Source: Phaseolus vulgaris (Eukaryota > Streptophyta > Magnoliopsida > Fabales > Fabaceae). Taken from it: a stretch of DNA of 64,000 nt. Positions 52,079 to 63,072 of the stretch are shown piece after piece (the first letter of the stretch is position 1; each line of letters begins with the position of its first letter). The stretch is taken from contig NC_023749.2 in NCBI RefSeq assembly GCF_000499845.2, forward strand, positions 26,169,695 through 26,233,694, read 5' to 3'. The notes under the pieces are model-generated. The model made no database searches. It was not told the DNA's origin and saw nothing but the letters and a program-made list of their open reading frames with translations. The translations under genes and the position numbers were made by a program.

Positions 52079-52412
52079 TCTTGGTGTTTGGACACCTCGA
52101 GAGGGAGTGGCAGCTTCCTTTAGGACGCCTCACCCTCGAGCATGGGCGCCAAGTACAACAGCAAGGATCAGCCTGGAACGAACCTGTCGTCTTAGTGTTT
52201 AGACACCTTGAGAGAAAGTGGCAGCTTATTTTAGGACGCCTCCCCCTGGAGCATGGGCGCCAAGTACGAACAATAGGGTTTAGTCAGAGGCGAACCTGTC
52301 GCCTTGGTGTTTAGACAACTCGAGAGGGAGTGCCAGCTTCTTTTAGGACGCCTCCCCCTCGAGCGTGGGCGCCAACTACGAACAGCAAGGTTCGACCAAG
52401 CTAAGTCCTCCT
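52079..52412 (+). repeat. 111 bp tandem repeats, three units (Tat-5)
   Basis: Units start at 52079, 52190 and 52302 (111-112 bp), each with GTGTTTRGACACCTYGAGAG, TTAGGACGCCTC and GGGCGCCAASTACRA. Together with 47228-47339 they formed a four-unit array split by the non-autonomous insertion. They occupy the place of the tandem repeats in Tat-2, Tat-3 and Tat-4, with unrelated sequence. Confidence 0.8.
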
Positions 52413-52960
52413 TTGCCTGTGAGCAAATACGAGGCTAGGGGAACGCCTTGAGACTAGAAACCTCGAGAGAGAATGTCAGTTCCCGAGTAGGAGGCCTCCT
52501 CTCAAATATCGACACCAAGGCTAAGCGAAAGGATTCCTAGTTAAGCCCTCTATTGTCTTAGGGGCAAAAATGAGGCCAGTTAGCACATCCCCCCGACCAC
52601 AAAGGCAGGGGTGAGGATCAGTAGTGGAGTTTCCTTGTCCAAACAGAATCAGGGCAAGGCCAGTTACAGGTTCACGTGTGCCTCGCCTCCATCTCAAGTT
52701 ACCAGGTAGTGAAGGTAGTAGGCGTGCTACCTAAAATTCAAAGTCTTAAGTTTGTTGAGAAGGTCGTGTGCTAAAGATGTTAATATTGAAGTGCTTTCAA
52801 GTAAGATCGACAGTAAAAGACACAGTGATTGGCAAACGAAGATGAATAAGACAAGCAGAGCAAATGCAATAAAGACGAGTAAAGAAAGGTGCCAGATCAT
52901 ATTAAGTACAAGTTTACAAAGAGGCATTGTTTCAAAGATTACATTACACAAGCCAAGCTC
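52413..52960. other. Tat-5 noncoding region
   Basis: Degenerate repeat tails, then AT-rich sequence matching in position the 3' flank of the antisense gene. Nothing coding. Confidence 0.5.
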
Positions 52961-53318
52961 CTAATGAGAGCGCCTAGGCATAATCTGCCCATCAACGATG
53001 TGGTTCGACGTTGCGAAGGGGGAGACGTCCATCTCAGGATGCTTTCAAGCAACCTGAGCAAGAGCATCTTCGAACCCCGCTGCGTAGGCATCGGCGGCAT
53101 CATCGATGAGCTCCGCCTTGGCTTTCCCAAAGACTTTAGCTTGTGAGGTGAGCTCCTTCTTGGCCTTCTCAAGGACTTCAGTTTGTGCGGCGAGCTTAGC
53201 CTCCACCTTGCCCAGCTGCACCTCCCGATCGGTGGCCTGCTCTTTAAGTCTGGCCATCTTAGCCTTGTTGGCCTCAGCTTCTTCTTGGAGTCCCACCACT
53301 TGAGTACGAAGTGGCATA
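52961..53318 (-). pseudogene. Tat-5 antisense-gene remnant (coiled coil)
   Basis: A minus-strand frame encodes heptad-rich sequence (LKEQATDREVQLGKVEAKLA) and then AAGFEDAL near the C-terminus, paralleling AAGFEAAREQ in Tat-3 and Tat-4. It is diverged from those copies and truncated at 53318, where a plus-strand gag fragment begins. Only the last 110-120 codons remain. Confidence 0.6.
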
Positions 53319-54183
53319 ACTTTGCCCAACCAGGTAGGGAATCGTGAAACAGAGGAACAAGAATGCGCTACACCTTCCAGGGAGTTTCCCATGCTTTTTT
53401 CGCAGGCGATTATGGATGTTGTGATACCAGCTACATTCAGAAGGCCACGTGACCTCGTTCACGCAGTTGTCGAACCTGTTCAAGGAGCATTACATTGCGA
53501 ATCGTGCTCCCTCACCCAACTCTTACGATCTTTTTTACGTGAGGCAGTACCAAGGTGAGTCGCTGAATGAGTTTGTTAATCTTTTTAGGGCGCAGGTGGT
53601 GAAGGTCAACACCAAGGACGAGACGATGATGGTTCACGCGTTTAGGAAGGGGATTTGTCCCGGGCCTTTCACTGAATTACTCATCAGGAGCCGCCCCAAA
53701 ACGTTCCCTGAGATCAGGCGTCGCACGGTGGCTCACATCGCAGCAGAAGGGGAGGTGAATAAAAAGCACGCGTGCGCAACGCCTAAGGGTGCATGAGGCC
53801 GCAACGGGGAATAGGAGCCAGGGGAAGAAGCAACCCTATGAGCCTAAGTAGCCTCAGGCTAAGGGGCGAGCAAGGGAGAATAAGCCTGTGAGGCATAATT
53901 TCCTGGTGGAACTGAAGGATATGATAGCCGTGCCCAACATAGCAAAGAGGTTGAAGATGCCAACGAAGACTGACAAGATGCTGGGACCTCACAAAGAGGC
54001 TTGGTGCGAGTTTCACCAGGCGTTTGGTCATCCCATACGCAACTGCTTGGCGTTGGGGCATCAGTTGGACGAACTGGTGAAGAGTGGGTTCCTGAATGAT
54101 TTTCTGGCGGAGCCACAGGGGACCGTGACCCCAGCAACGCCAGGAGAGGATCAAGGGCACGAGATGCCTGTTCATGGAGAGAT
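53319..54183 (+). pseudogene. gag: Tat gag fragment (Tat-6)
   Basis: The fragment begins within gag (NQVGNRETEEQECATPSREF matches Tat-1 at about 2840) and has a small internal deletion near 53445. It then continues through VRQYQGESLNEFVN and the knuckle CEFHQAFGHPIRNC, to 54183 (VHGEI) in the gag-protease linker, where a chromovirus-type LTR interrupts it. At least one frameshift and stop (53794-53796). It belongs to the Tat-1/Tat-5 subfamily. Its 5' end is joined directly to an antisense-gene remnant without any LTR. Confidence 0.8.
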
Positions 54184-54890
54184 CTTGATATGATTCCAAT
54201 AGCAAGATAGAGATGTTTCATAGACATGATATGGAATCAACTTGAGTTGGAATATGAATAGGCACTTTTCGAGAATTGGATCAATGTTCTTTCATTCAAG
54301 AACTCACCAAAAATTGAGCCACCAAACCAAAACTCATGTAGAAACCCATTTCTTGCCAAATGAACCGATTGAAATGCACAAGAAAGCAAAGGAACCGATT
54401 AAAACTTCCTAGAAAGCAAATGAACCGAACAAAAGCAAGAAAGAAAGCTATTGAACCGATTAAAATGATTAACAAATGAAATGAACCGAACAAAATAGGA
54501 ATTGGAGCAAAAGAACCGAACAAAAGTGCAAGAAAGGCCTAAGACATGTTTATAGAGTTTATAAGGACATGGAAATGGATGAAAAGATGGAAAAGAAAAG
54601 GAAACTTATGTAGTTGGAGTTCTTGGAGGTGAACACGCCACTTGAAGGATGTAAGGCTTCAAGATGAGTGTAGATGCCGCCACTTGAGGTTCCAAGATGC
54701 ACTCAAGATGAGACTAGAAGAGGAGAAGACAAATCTCACTCACTCAATCACCAATTTGGGAGAGTTTCGATAGTTTCAATTTCAAATCTGTATTTAGAAG
54801 GACCCAAGCCCTCCTTATATAGGAGAAGGACTGGTCATGAAGTACAAGAAGCTTACAAAAGAAGCTATCCAAAGGTCAGTCCCTTGCACA
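54184..54890 (-). repeat. 3' LTR of the chromovirus-like element (707 bp)
   Basis: Minus strand starts TGTGCAAGGGACTGACC and ends GGAATCATATCA. It contains a run of GAACCGATTAAAA / GAACCGAACAAAA units (plus-strand reading, 54361-54525). It inserted in Tat gag; the second target-site copy is not available because the element's other end is gone. Confidence 0.65.
54361..54525. repeat. Degenerate GAACCGA-type short repeats in LTR
   Basis: At least seven copies of AATGAACCGA or AAAGAACCGA at 20-40 bp spacing inside the chromovirus-like LTR. Confidence 0.65.
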
Positions 54891-55040
54891 TCTCCCACTT
54901 CTAGCACCTATAGTGAGGTATGAAGGGACAACTACTAGAATGTTCTAAAACTAATATCTAAAGATGCTTTACATAAGAGGTATCTTTAGGTTTCCCTCTT
55001 AGCACCTTCCTAAAAACTATATATTTAAACATTTTACATT

Positions 55041-56003
55041 TTATACAAAAGATACTACAAAAAGAGAAAACATTTGACCACTACTTCCTAATTCTTTAAA
55101 TTTGCTCCTTGTAATCCTTTGAGGTAAAAAGGATGATGAGCTAATATCCTCTTGAGCATCTTCATCTTCGGCTTCTTTCTCTTCTTGATCTTGATCTCCA
55201 TCATACTCCCCGAGTTGGTGAGAATTCGACCACGAATTCTGGAGACCTACAGAAAAAGGAGTTAGATCACTGATATTAAATGTATGACTTCCAAACAATG
55301 TATCAAGCATATCTAACTCATAAGCATTATCATTAATCCTCTTTAGGACTTGAAAAGGTCCATCTCCAGGAGGCATAAGTTTGGACTTCCTTTGAGTAGG
55401 AAAACGATCTTTCCTCAAATGAAGCCCAACCCAATCACCTACATCAAACAATAACGCTTTCCTCCTTTGGTTGGCAAATTCAGCATACTTGCCAACCTTC
55501 TTCTCAATTCTCAACTTGATGTCTTTATGCAAATTTTTCATAAAAGAAGCCTTTTCATCACCATCTTTGCATAAGACATCATCAAGTATGGGAATAGGAA
55601 GAAGATAAAGAGGTGTTAAGGGATTAAACCCATAGACAACCTCAAAAGGAGAATGTGAGGTGGTAGAATTTACTACACGATTATAAGAAAATTCAACATG
55701 TGGTAGTAAATCCTCCCAAACTCTTGGATTCCCGGAAATAAAGCATCTCAACATTTTCCCAAAGTTCTATTTACCACTTCGGTTTGACCATCGGTTTGTG
55801 GGTGACAAGGTCTTCCAAAACTGACTCAAGAATTTGGAATCTCTATCAAACACTATAGTTTTAGGAAGTCCATGTAAACGAACCACTTCCTTGAAGAAGA
55901 GATTAGCAATATGACATGGATCATCCACCTTGTGGCAAGGAATAAAATGTGCCATTTTGGAAAAACGATCCACTACCACAAAACTGGAATCCTTACCCTT
56001 TCA
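55041..56003 (-). pseudogene. pol: Chromovirus-like integrase, 5' truncated and frameshifted
   Basis: Minus strand. From 56003 it encodes [20 protein letters not shown], then [23 protein letters not shown] with the second catalytic Asp. Near 55765 a short deletion plus frameshift removes the segment before [14 protein letters not shown]; the catalytic Glu survives in the new frame. The frame 55754-55041 continues with EFSYNRVVNSTTSHSPFEVV, the GPFQVLKRINDNAYELDM C-terminal motif and an acidic tail EEKEAEDEDAQED. It stops at 55041 without a chromodomain. Confidence 0.85.
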
Positions 56004-59000
56004 TCCAGCCAGTTTTCCAAAACCATGATTTCCGTTTTTCACCCCACACACCACCAAGTCACAAAATCAAGCCAAAACACCAAAATCATGGAACTTGGCT
56101 TTGCACCAACCATGCCAAGATCAATTCCTTTTGCTCCCAAACTTCTCCCACATCACTTTGGAGCCATTTTTGAGGATTGAGTCCTGAAAGCTTTCCAAAA
56201 CAATGATTTTCGTTTTCACCCGACACACCACCAAGTCAAAAAATCAAGCCAAAACACCAAAATCATGGAACTTGGCTTTGCACCAACCATGCCATTGTCA
56301 ATTCCTTTTACTCCCAAACTTCTCCCACATCACTTTGGAGGCATTTGTGAGGATTGAGTCCAGCCAGTTATGCAAAACCATGATTTTCGTTTTTCACCCA
56401 ACACACCACCAAGACACAAAATCAAGCCAAACCACCAAAATCATGGAACATGGCAATGCACCAAGCATTGCAAGATCAATTCCTTTTGCTCAGAAAGTTT
56501 TCCCACATGACTTTGGAGGCATCTGTGAAGATTGAGTCCAGCCAGTTTTGCAAAACCATGATTTTTGTTTTTCACCCAACACACCACCAAGTCACAAAAT
56601 CAAGCCAAACCACCAAAATCCTCAAACTTGGCTTTGCACCAACCATGCCAAGATCAATTCCTTTTGTTCCCAAATATCTCCCACATCACTTTGAAGGCAT
56701 TTGTGAGGACTAAGTCCTGCCAGTTTTCCAAAACCATGATTTTTCGTTTTTCACCCCACACAAGACCAAGTCACAAAATCAAGCCAAAAAACCAAAATCA
56801 TGGAACTTGGCTTTGCACCAACCATGCCAAGATCAATTGCTTTTGCTCCCAAACTTCTCCCACATCACTTTGGAGGCATCTGTGAGGTTTGATTCCAGCC
56901 AGTTTTCCAAAACCATGATTCTTGTTTTTCATCCAACACACCACCAAGTAACAAAATCAAGCCAAAACACCAAAATCATGGAACTTGGCTTTGCACCAAC
57001 CATGCCAATGTCAATTCATTTTGCTCCCAAACTTCACCCACATCACTTTGGAGGCATTTTTGAGGATTGAGTCCAGCTAGTTATGAAAAACCATGATTTT
57101 CATTTTTCACCCAACATACCACAAGTCACAAAATCTAGCCAAAACACCAAAATCATGGAACTTGACTATGCACCAAGCATAGCAAGATCAATTCCTTTTG
57201 CTCCCAAACTTTTCCCACATGACTTTGGAGGCATTTCTGAAGATTGAGTCCAACCAGTTTTGCAAAACCATGATTTTCGTTTTTCAACCAACACACAACC
57301 AAGTCACAAAATCAAGCGAAAACACCTAAATCATGGAACTTGGCCTTGCACCCACCATGCCAAGATAAATTCCTTTTTGCTCCCAAACTTATCCCACATG
57401 ACTTTGGAGATATTTATGAGTATTGAGTCCAGCCAGTTTTCCAAAACCATGATTTTCGTTTTTCACCCCACACACCACAAAGTCACAAAATCAAGCCAAA
57501 ATACCAAAATCATGAAAATTGGCATTGCACCAACCATGCCAAGATCAATTCCTTTTGCTCTCAAACTTCTCCCAAATCACTTTGGAGGCATTTGTGAGGA
57601 TTGAGTCCAGCTAGTTATGCAAAACCGTGATTTTCATTTTTCACCCAACACACCACAAGTCACAAAATCAAGCCAAAACACCAAAATCATGAAACTTGGC
57701 TATGCACCAAGCATAGCAAGATCAATTCCTTTTGCTCCCAAACTTTTCCCACATGACTTTGGAGGTATTTATGAAGATTGAGTCCAACCAGTTTTGCAAA
57801 ACCATGATTTTCGTTTTTCAACCAACACACCACCAAGTCACAAAATCAAGCGAAAACACCTAAATCATGGAACTTGGCTTTGCACCCACCATGCCAAGAT
57901 AAATTCCTTTTTCTCCCAAACTTATCCCACATGACTTTGGAGATATTTATGAGTATTGAGTCCAGCCAGTTTTCCAAAACCATTATTTTCGTTTTTCACC
58001 CCACACACCACCAAGTCACAAAATCAAGCCAAAATACCAAAATCATGAAAATTGGCATTGCACCAACCATGCCAAGATCAATTCCTTTTGCTCTCACACT
58101 TCTCCCACATCACTTTGGAGGCATTTTTGAGGATTGAGTCCAGCCAGTTTTCAAATCCATGATTTTTGTTTTTCAACCAAGACACCACCAAGTAACAAAA
58201 TCAAGCCAAAACACCAAAATCATGGAACTTGGGTTTGCACCAACCATGCGAATGTCAATTACTTTTGCTCCCAATCTTCTCCTACATCACATTGGAGGCA
58301 TTTGTGAGGATTGAGTCCAGCCAATTATGCAAAACCATGATTTTCATTTTTCACCCAACACACCACCAAGTCACAAAATCAAGCCAAAACACCAAAATCA
58401 TGGAACTTGGCTATGCAACAACCATGCCATGATCAATTCCTTTTGCACTCAAACTTTTCCCACTTGACTTTGGAGGCATTTGTGAGGATTGAGTCCAGCC
58501 AGTTTTGCAAAACCATGATTTTTGTTTTCCACCAACACACCACCAAGTCACAAAATCAAACCAAAACACCAAAATCCTCGAACTTGGCTTTGCACCAACC
58601 ATGCCAAGATCCATTCCTTTTGCTCCCAAACTTCTCCCACATCACTTTGGAGGCATCTGTGAGGATTGATTCCAGCCAGTTTTCCAAAATCATGATTCTT
58701 GTTTTTCAACCAACACACCACCAAGTAACAAAATCAAGCCAAAACACCAAAATCATGGAACTTGGCTTTGCACCAACCATGTCAATGTCAATTCATTTTG
58801 CTCCCTAACTTCACCCACATCACTTTGGAGGCATTTGTGAGGATTGAGTCCAGCTAGTTATGCAAAACCATGATTTTCATTTTTCACCCAACACACCACA
58901 AGTCACAAAATCAAGCCAAAACACCAAAATCATGGAACTTGGCTATGCACCAAGCATAGCAAGATCAATTCCTTTTGCTCCCAAACTTTTCCCACATGAC

Positions 59001-62000
59001 TTTGGAGGCATTTATGAAGATTGAGTCCAACCAGTTTTGCAAAACCATGATTTTCGTTTTTCAACCAACACACCACCAAGTCACAAAATCAAGCGAAAAC
59101 ACCTAATTCATCGAACTTGGCTTTGCACCCACCAAGCCAAGATAAATTCCTTTTGCTCCCAAACTTATCCGACATGACTTTGGAGATATTTATGAGGATT
59201 GAGTCCAGCCAGTTTTCCAAAACCATGATTTTCGTTTTTCACCCCACACACCACCAAGTCACAAAATCAAGCCAAAATACCAAAATCATGAAAATTGGCA
59301 TTGCACCAACCATGTCAAGATCAATTCTTTTTGCTCTCAAACTTCTCCCACATCACTTTGGAGGCATTTGTGAGGATTGAGTCCAGCCAATTTTCCAAAA
59401 CCATGATTTTTGTTTTTCAACCAAGACACCACCATGTCACAAAATCAAACCAAAACACCAAAATCCTCGAACTTGGCTTTGCACCAACCATGCCAAGATC
59501 CATTCCTTTTGCTCCCAAACTTCTCCCACATCACTTTGGAGGCATTTGTGAGGATTAAGTCCAGCCAGTTGTGAAAAACCATGATTTTCATTTTTCACCC
59601 AAGACACCACCAAGTCACAAAATCAAGCCAAACCACCAAAATCATTGAACTTGGCTATGCACCAAGCATGCTCCAAATTTTTCCCACATGACTGTGAAGG
59701 CATTTGTGAGGATTGAGTCTAGCCAGTTTTGCAAAACCATGATTTTTAGTTTTTAACCCAACACACCACCAAGTCACAAAATGAAGCCAAAACACCAGAA
59801 TCATGGAACTTGGCTTTGCACCAACAATGCAAAGATCAATTCCTTTTGCTCCCAAACTTCTCCCACATCACATTGGAGGTATTTGTCAGGATTGAGTCCA
59901 ACCATTTTTCCAAAACCATGATTTTTCGTTTTTCACCCCACAGACCACCAACTCACAAAATCAAGCCAAAACACCAAAATCAGGGAACTTGGCTTAGCAC
60001 CAACCATGCTAAACTCAATTCCTTTTGTTCCCACACTTCTCCCACATCACATTGGAGGCATTTGGGAGGATTGAGTCCAGCCAGTTTTCGAAAACCATGA
60101 TTTTTGTTTTTCACCCCACACACCACCAAGTCACAAAATCAAGCCAAAACACCAATATCATGGAAATTGGCTTTGCACCAATCATGCCAAGATCAAATGC
60201 TTTTGCTCCCAAATATATGCCACATGACTTTGGAGGTATTTGTGAGGATTGAGTCCAGCCAGTTTTCCAAAACCATGATTTTCGTTTTTCACCCCAGACA
60301 CGACCAAGTCACAAAATCAAGCCAAAATACCAAAATCATGGAACTTCGCTTTGCACCAGCAATGCCAAGATCAATTCCTTTTGGTCCGAAACTTCTCCCA
60401 CATCATTTTGGAGGCATTTGTGAGGATTGAGTCCAACCAGTTTTTCAAAACCATGATTTTTTTTTTTCAACCAAAACATCCCCAAGTAACAAAATCAAGC
60501 CAAAATACCAAAATCATGGAACTTGGCTTTGCACCAACCATGCCAATATCAATTCCTTTTGCTCCAAAACTTCTCCCACATCACTTTGTAGGCATTTGTG
60601 AGGATTGAGTCCAACCATTTTTCCAAAACCATGATTTTTGTTTTTCAACAAAGACACCACCAAATAACAAAATCAAGCCAAAACTCCAAAATCATGGAAC
60701 TTGGCATTGCACCAGCCATGCCAAGATCAATTCCTTTTGGTCCCAAACTTCTCCCACATCACTTTGGAGGCATTTGTGAGGATTGAGTCTAGCATGTTTT
60801 TGAAAACCACGATTTTTGTTTTTCGACCAAAACACCACCAAGTAACAAAATCAAGCCAAAACACCTTTATCATGGAACTTGGCTTTGCACCAACCATGGC
60901 AATGCCAATTCCTTTTGCTCCAAAACTTCTCCCACATCACTTTGGAGGCATTTGTGAGGATTGAGTCCATCCAGTTATGCAAAACAATGATTTTCATTTT
61001 TCAACCAAAACATCACCAAGTCACAAAATCAAGCCAAAACACGTAAATCATGGAACTTGGCTTGGCACCAACCATGGCAATGTCAATTCCTTTTGCTCCA
61101 AAACTTCTCCCACATCACTTTGGAGGCATTTGTGAGGATTGAGTCCAGCCAGTTATGCAAAACCATGATTTTCATTTTTCAACCAAAACTTCAACAAGTC
61201 ACAAAATCAAGCCAAAACACCTAAATCATGGAACTTGGCTTTGCACCAACCATGCAAAGATCAATTACTTTTGCTCCAAAACTTATCCCACATGACTTTG
61301 GAGGTATTTCTGAGGATTGGGTCCAACCAGTTTTCCAAAACAATGATTTTCGTTTTTCACCCCACACACCACCAAGTCACAAAATCAAGCCAAAATACCA
61401 AAATCATGAAACTTGGCTTTGCACCAACCATGCCAAGATGAATTCTTTTTGCTCCCAAACTTCTCCCACATCACTTTGGAGTCATTTGTGAGGATTGAGT
61501 CCAACCATTTTTCCAAAACCGTGATTTTTGTTTTTCAACCAAGACACCACCAAATAACAAAATCAAGCAAAAACACCAAAATCATGGAACTTGGCATTGC
61601 ACCAGCCATGCCAAGATCAATTCCTTTTTGTCCCAAACTTCTCCCACATCACTTTGGAGGCATTTGTGAGGATTGAGTCCAGCCAGTGTTTGAAAACCAT
61701 GATTTTTGTTTTTCGACCAAAACACCACCAAGTAAAAAAATCAAGCCAAAACACCAAAATCATGGAACTTGGCTTGGCACCAACCATGGCAATGTCAATT
61801 CCTTTTGCTCCAAAACTTCTCCCACATCACTTTGGAGGCATTTGTGAGGATTGAGTCCAGCCAGTTATGCAAAACCATGATTTTCATTTTTCAACCAAAA
61901 CATCACCAAGTAACAAAATCAAGCCAAAACACCAAAATCATGGAACTTGGCTTTGCACCAACCATGCCAATGTCAATTCCTTTTGCTCCCAAACTTCTCC

Positions 62001-63072
62001 CACATCACTTTGGAGGCATTTGTGAGGATTCTGTCCAGCCAGTTATGCAAAACCATGATTTTCATTTTTCACCCAACATACCCCCAAGACACAAAATCAA
62101 GCCAAAACACCAAAATTATGGAACTTGGCTATGCACCAAGCATTGCAAGATCAATCTCTTTTGCTCCGAAACTTTTCTCACATGACTTTGGAGGCATTTG
62201 TGAGGATTGAGTCCAGCCAGTTTTGCAAAACCATGATTTTCGTTTTTCAACCAACACACCACCAAGTCACAAAATCAAGCCGAAACACCTAAATCATGGA
62301 ACTTGGCTTTGCACCAACCGTGCCAAGGTGAATTCCTTTTGCTCCCAAACTTATCCCACATGACTTTGGAGGTATTTGTGAGGATTGAGTCCAGCCAGTT
62401 TTCCAAAACCATGATTTTCGTTTTTCGCCCCACACACCACCAAGTCACAAAATCAAGCCAAAATACCAAAATCATGAAACTTGGCTTTGCACCAACCATG
62501 CCAAGATCAATTCCTTTTGCTCCCAAACTTCTCCCACATCACTTTGGAGGCATTTTTTAGGATTGTGTCCAACCGTTTTTCCAAAACCATGATTTTTGTT
62601 TTTCAACCAAGACTCCGCCAAGTAACAAAATCAAGCCAAAACACCAAAATCATGGAACTTGGCTTTGCCCCAACCATGCCAATGTCAATTCCTTTTGCTC
62701 CCAAACTTCTCCCACCTCACTTTGTTGGCATTTGTGAGGATGGAGTCCAGCCAGTTTTTCCAAACCATGATTTTCGTTTTTCGCCCCACACACTACCAAG
62801 TCACAAAATCAAGCCAAAATACCAAAATCATGAAACTTGGCTTTGCACCAACCATGCCAAGATCAATTCCTTTTGCTCCCAAACTTCTCCCACATCACTT
62901 TGGAGGCATTTTTTAGGATTGTGTCCAACCGTTTTTCCAAAACCATGATTTTTGTTTTTCAACCAAGACACCGCCAAGTCACAAAATCAAGCCAAAACAT
63001 ATAAATCATGGACCTTGGCTTTGCACCAACCATGCCAAGATCAATTCCTTTTGCTCCCAAACTTATCCCACA
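56004..63072 (+). repeat. 178 bp satellite array, about 40 monomers
   Basis: A head-to-tail array with a 178 bp period: the landmark ATCATGGAACTTGG occurs at about 56087, 56264, 56442, 56799 and so on to 63007, an almost constant 178 bp step. Monomers contain CAAGTCACAAAATCAAGCC, CCATGCCAAGATCAATTCC, CTTCTCCCACATCACTTTGG and GATTGAGTCCAGCCAGTTTT. Variant monomers recur as a three-monomer higher-order unit of about 534 bp (57070-57604, 57605-58138, 58848-59378, and partly 62036-62570). One monomer near 59670 has a deletion of about 20 bp. ORFs of 87 codons repeat through the array only because stops are periodic. The left border cuts an integrase, the right border a copia gag. Confidence 0.95.

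Larger units (their letters stand above)
43119..53318 (+). mobile_element. Tat-5: rearranged Tat relic with two insertions
   Basis: In order: the end of an internal region (43119-43313) with polypurine tract, about 220 bp of LTR (43314-43535), then directly pol from the end of RT to the end of integrase (43536-47090), the post-pol block, 111 bp tandem repeats and an antisense-gene remnant (52961-53318). The LTR-to-pol join is a deletion. Whether 43119-43535 belonged to the same copy or to a neighbouring one is unclear. Two later insertions, each with its own perfect target-site duplication, lie in pol and in the tandem repeats. Its protein is closest to Tat-1. Confidence 0.8.
54184..56003 (-). 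mobile_element. Truncated chromovirus-like gypsy element, 3' half
   Basis: On the minus strand: integrase (56003-55041), a spacer, polypurine-like AAGTGGGAGA at about 54891-54900, then a 3' LTR (54890-54184). The integrase sequence ([27 protein letters not shown]) is typical of plant chromoviruses, but no chromodomain is evident. The upstream part is cut off at the satellite border. Confidence 0.8.

Noticed and set aside
56203..62948. Many 85-155 codon plus-strand ORFs at about 178 bp steps, seeming to be a repeated gene family
   Set aside because: They follow the 178 bp satellite period; 178 is not a multiple of three, so the frame changes at each monomer and no continuous protein exists. 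Substitutions show no codon-position bias by eye.
56004..63072. CRISPR-like array
   Set aside because: The whole 178 bp unit is repeated, with no unique spacers between short repeats, in a plant nuclear context.
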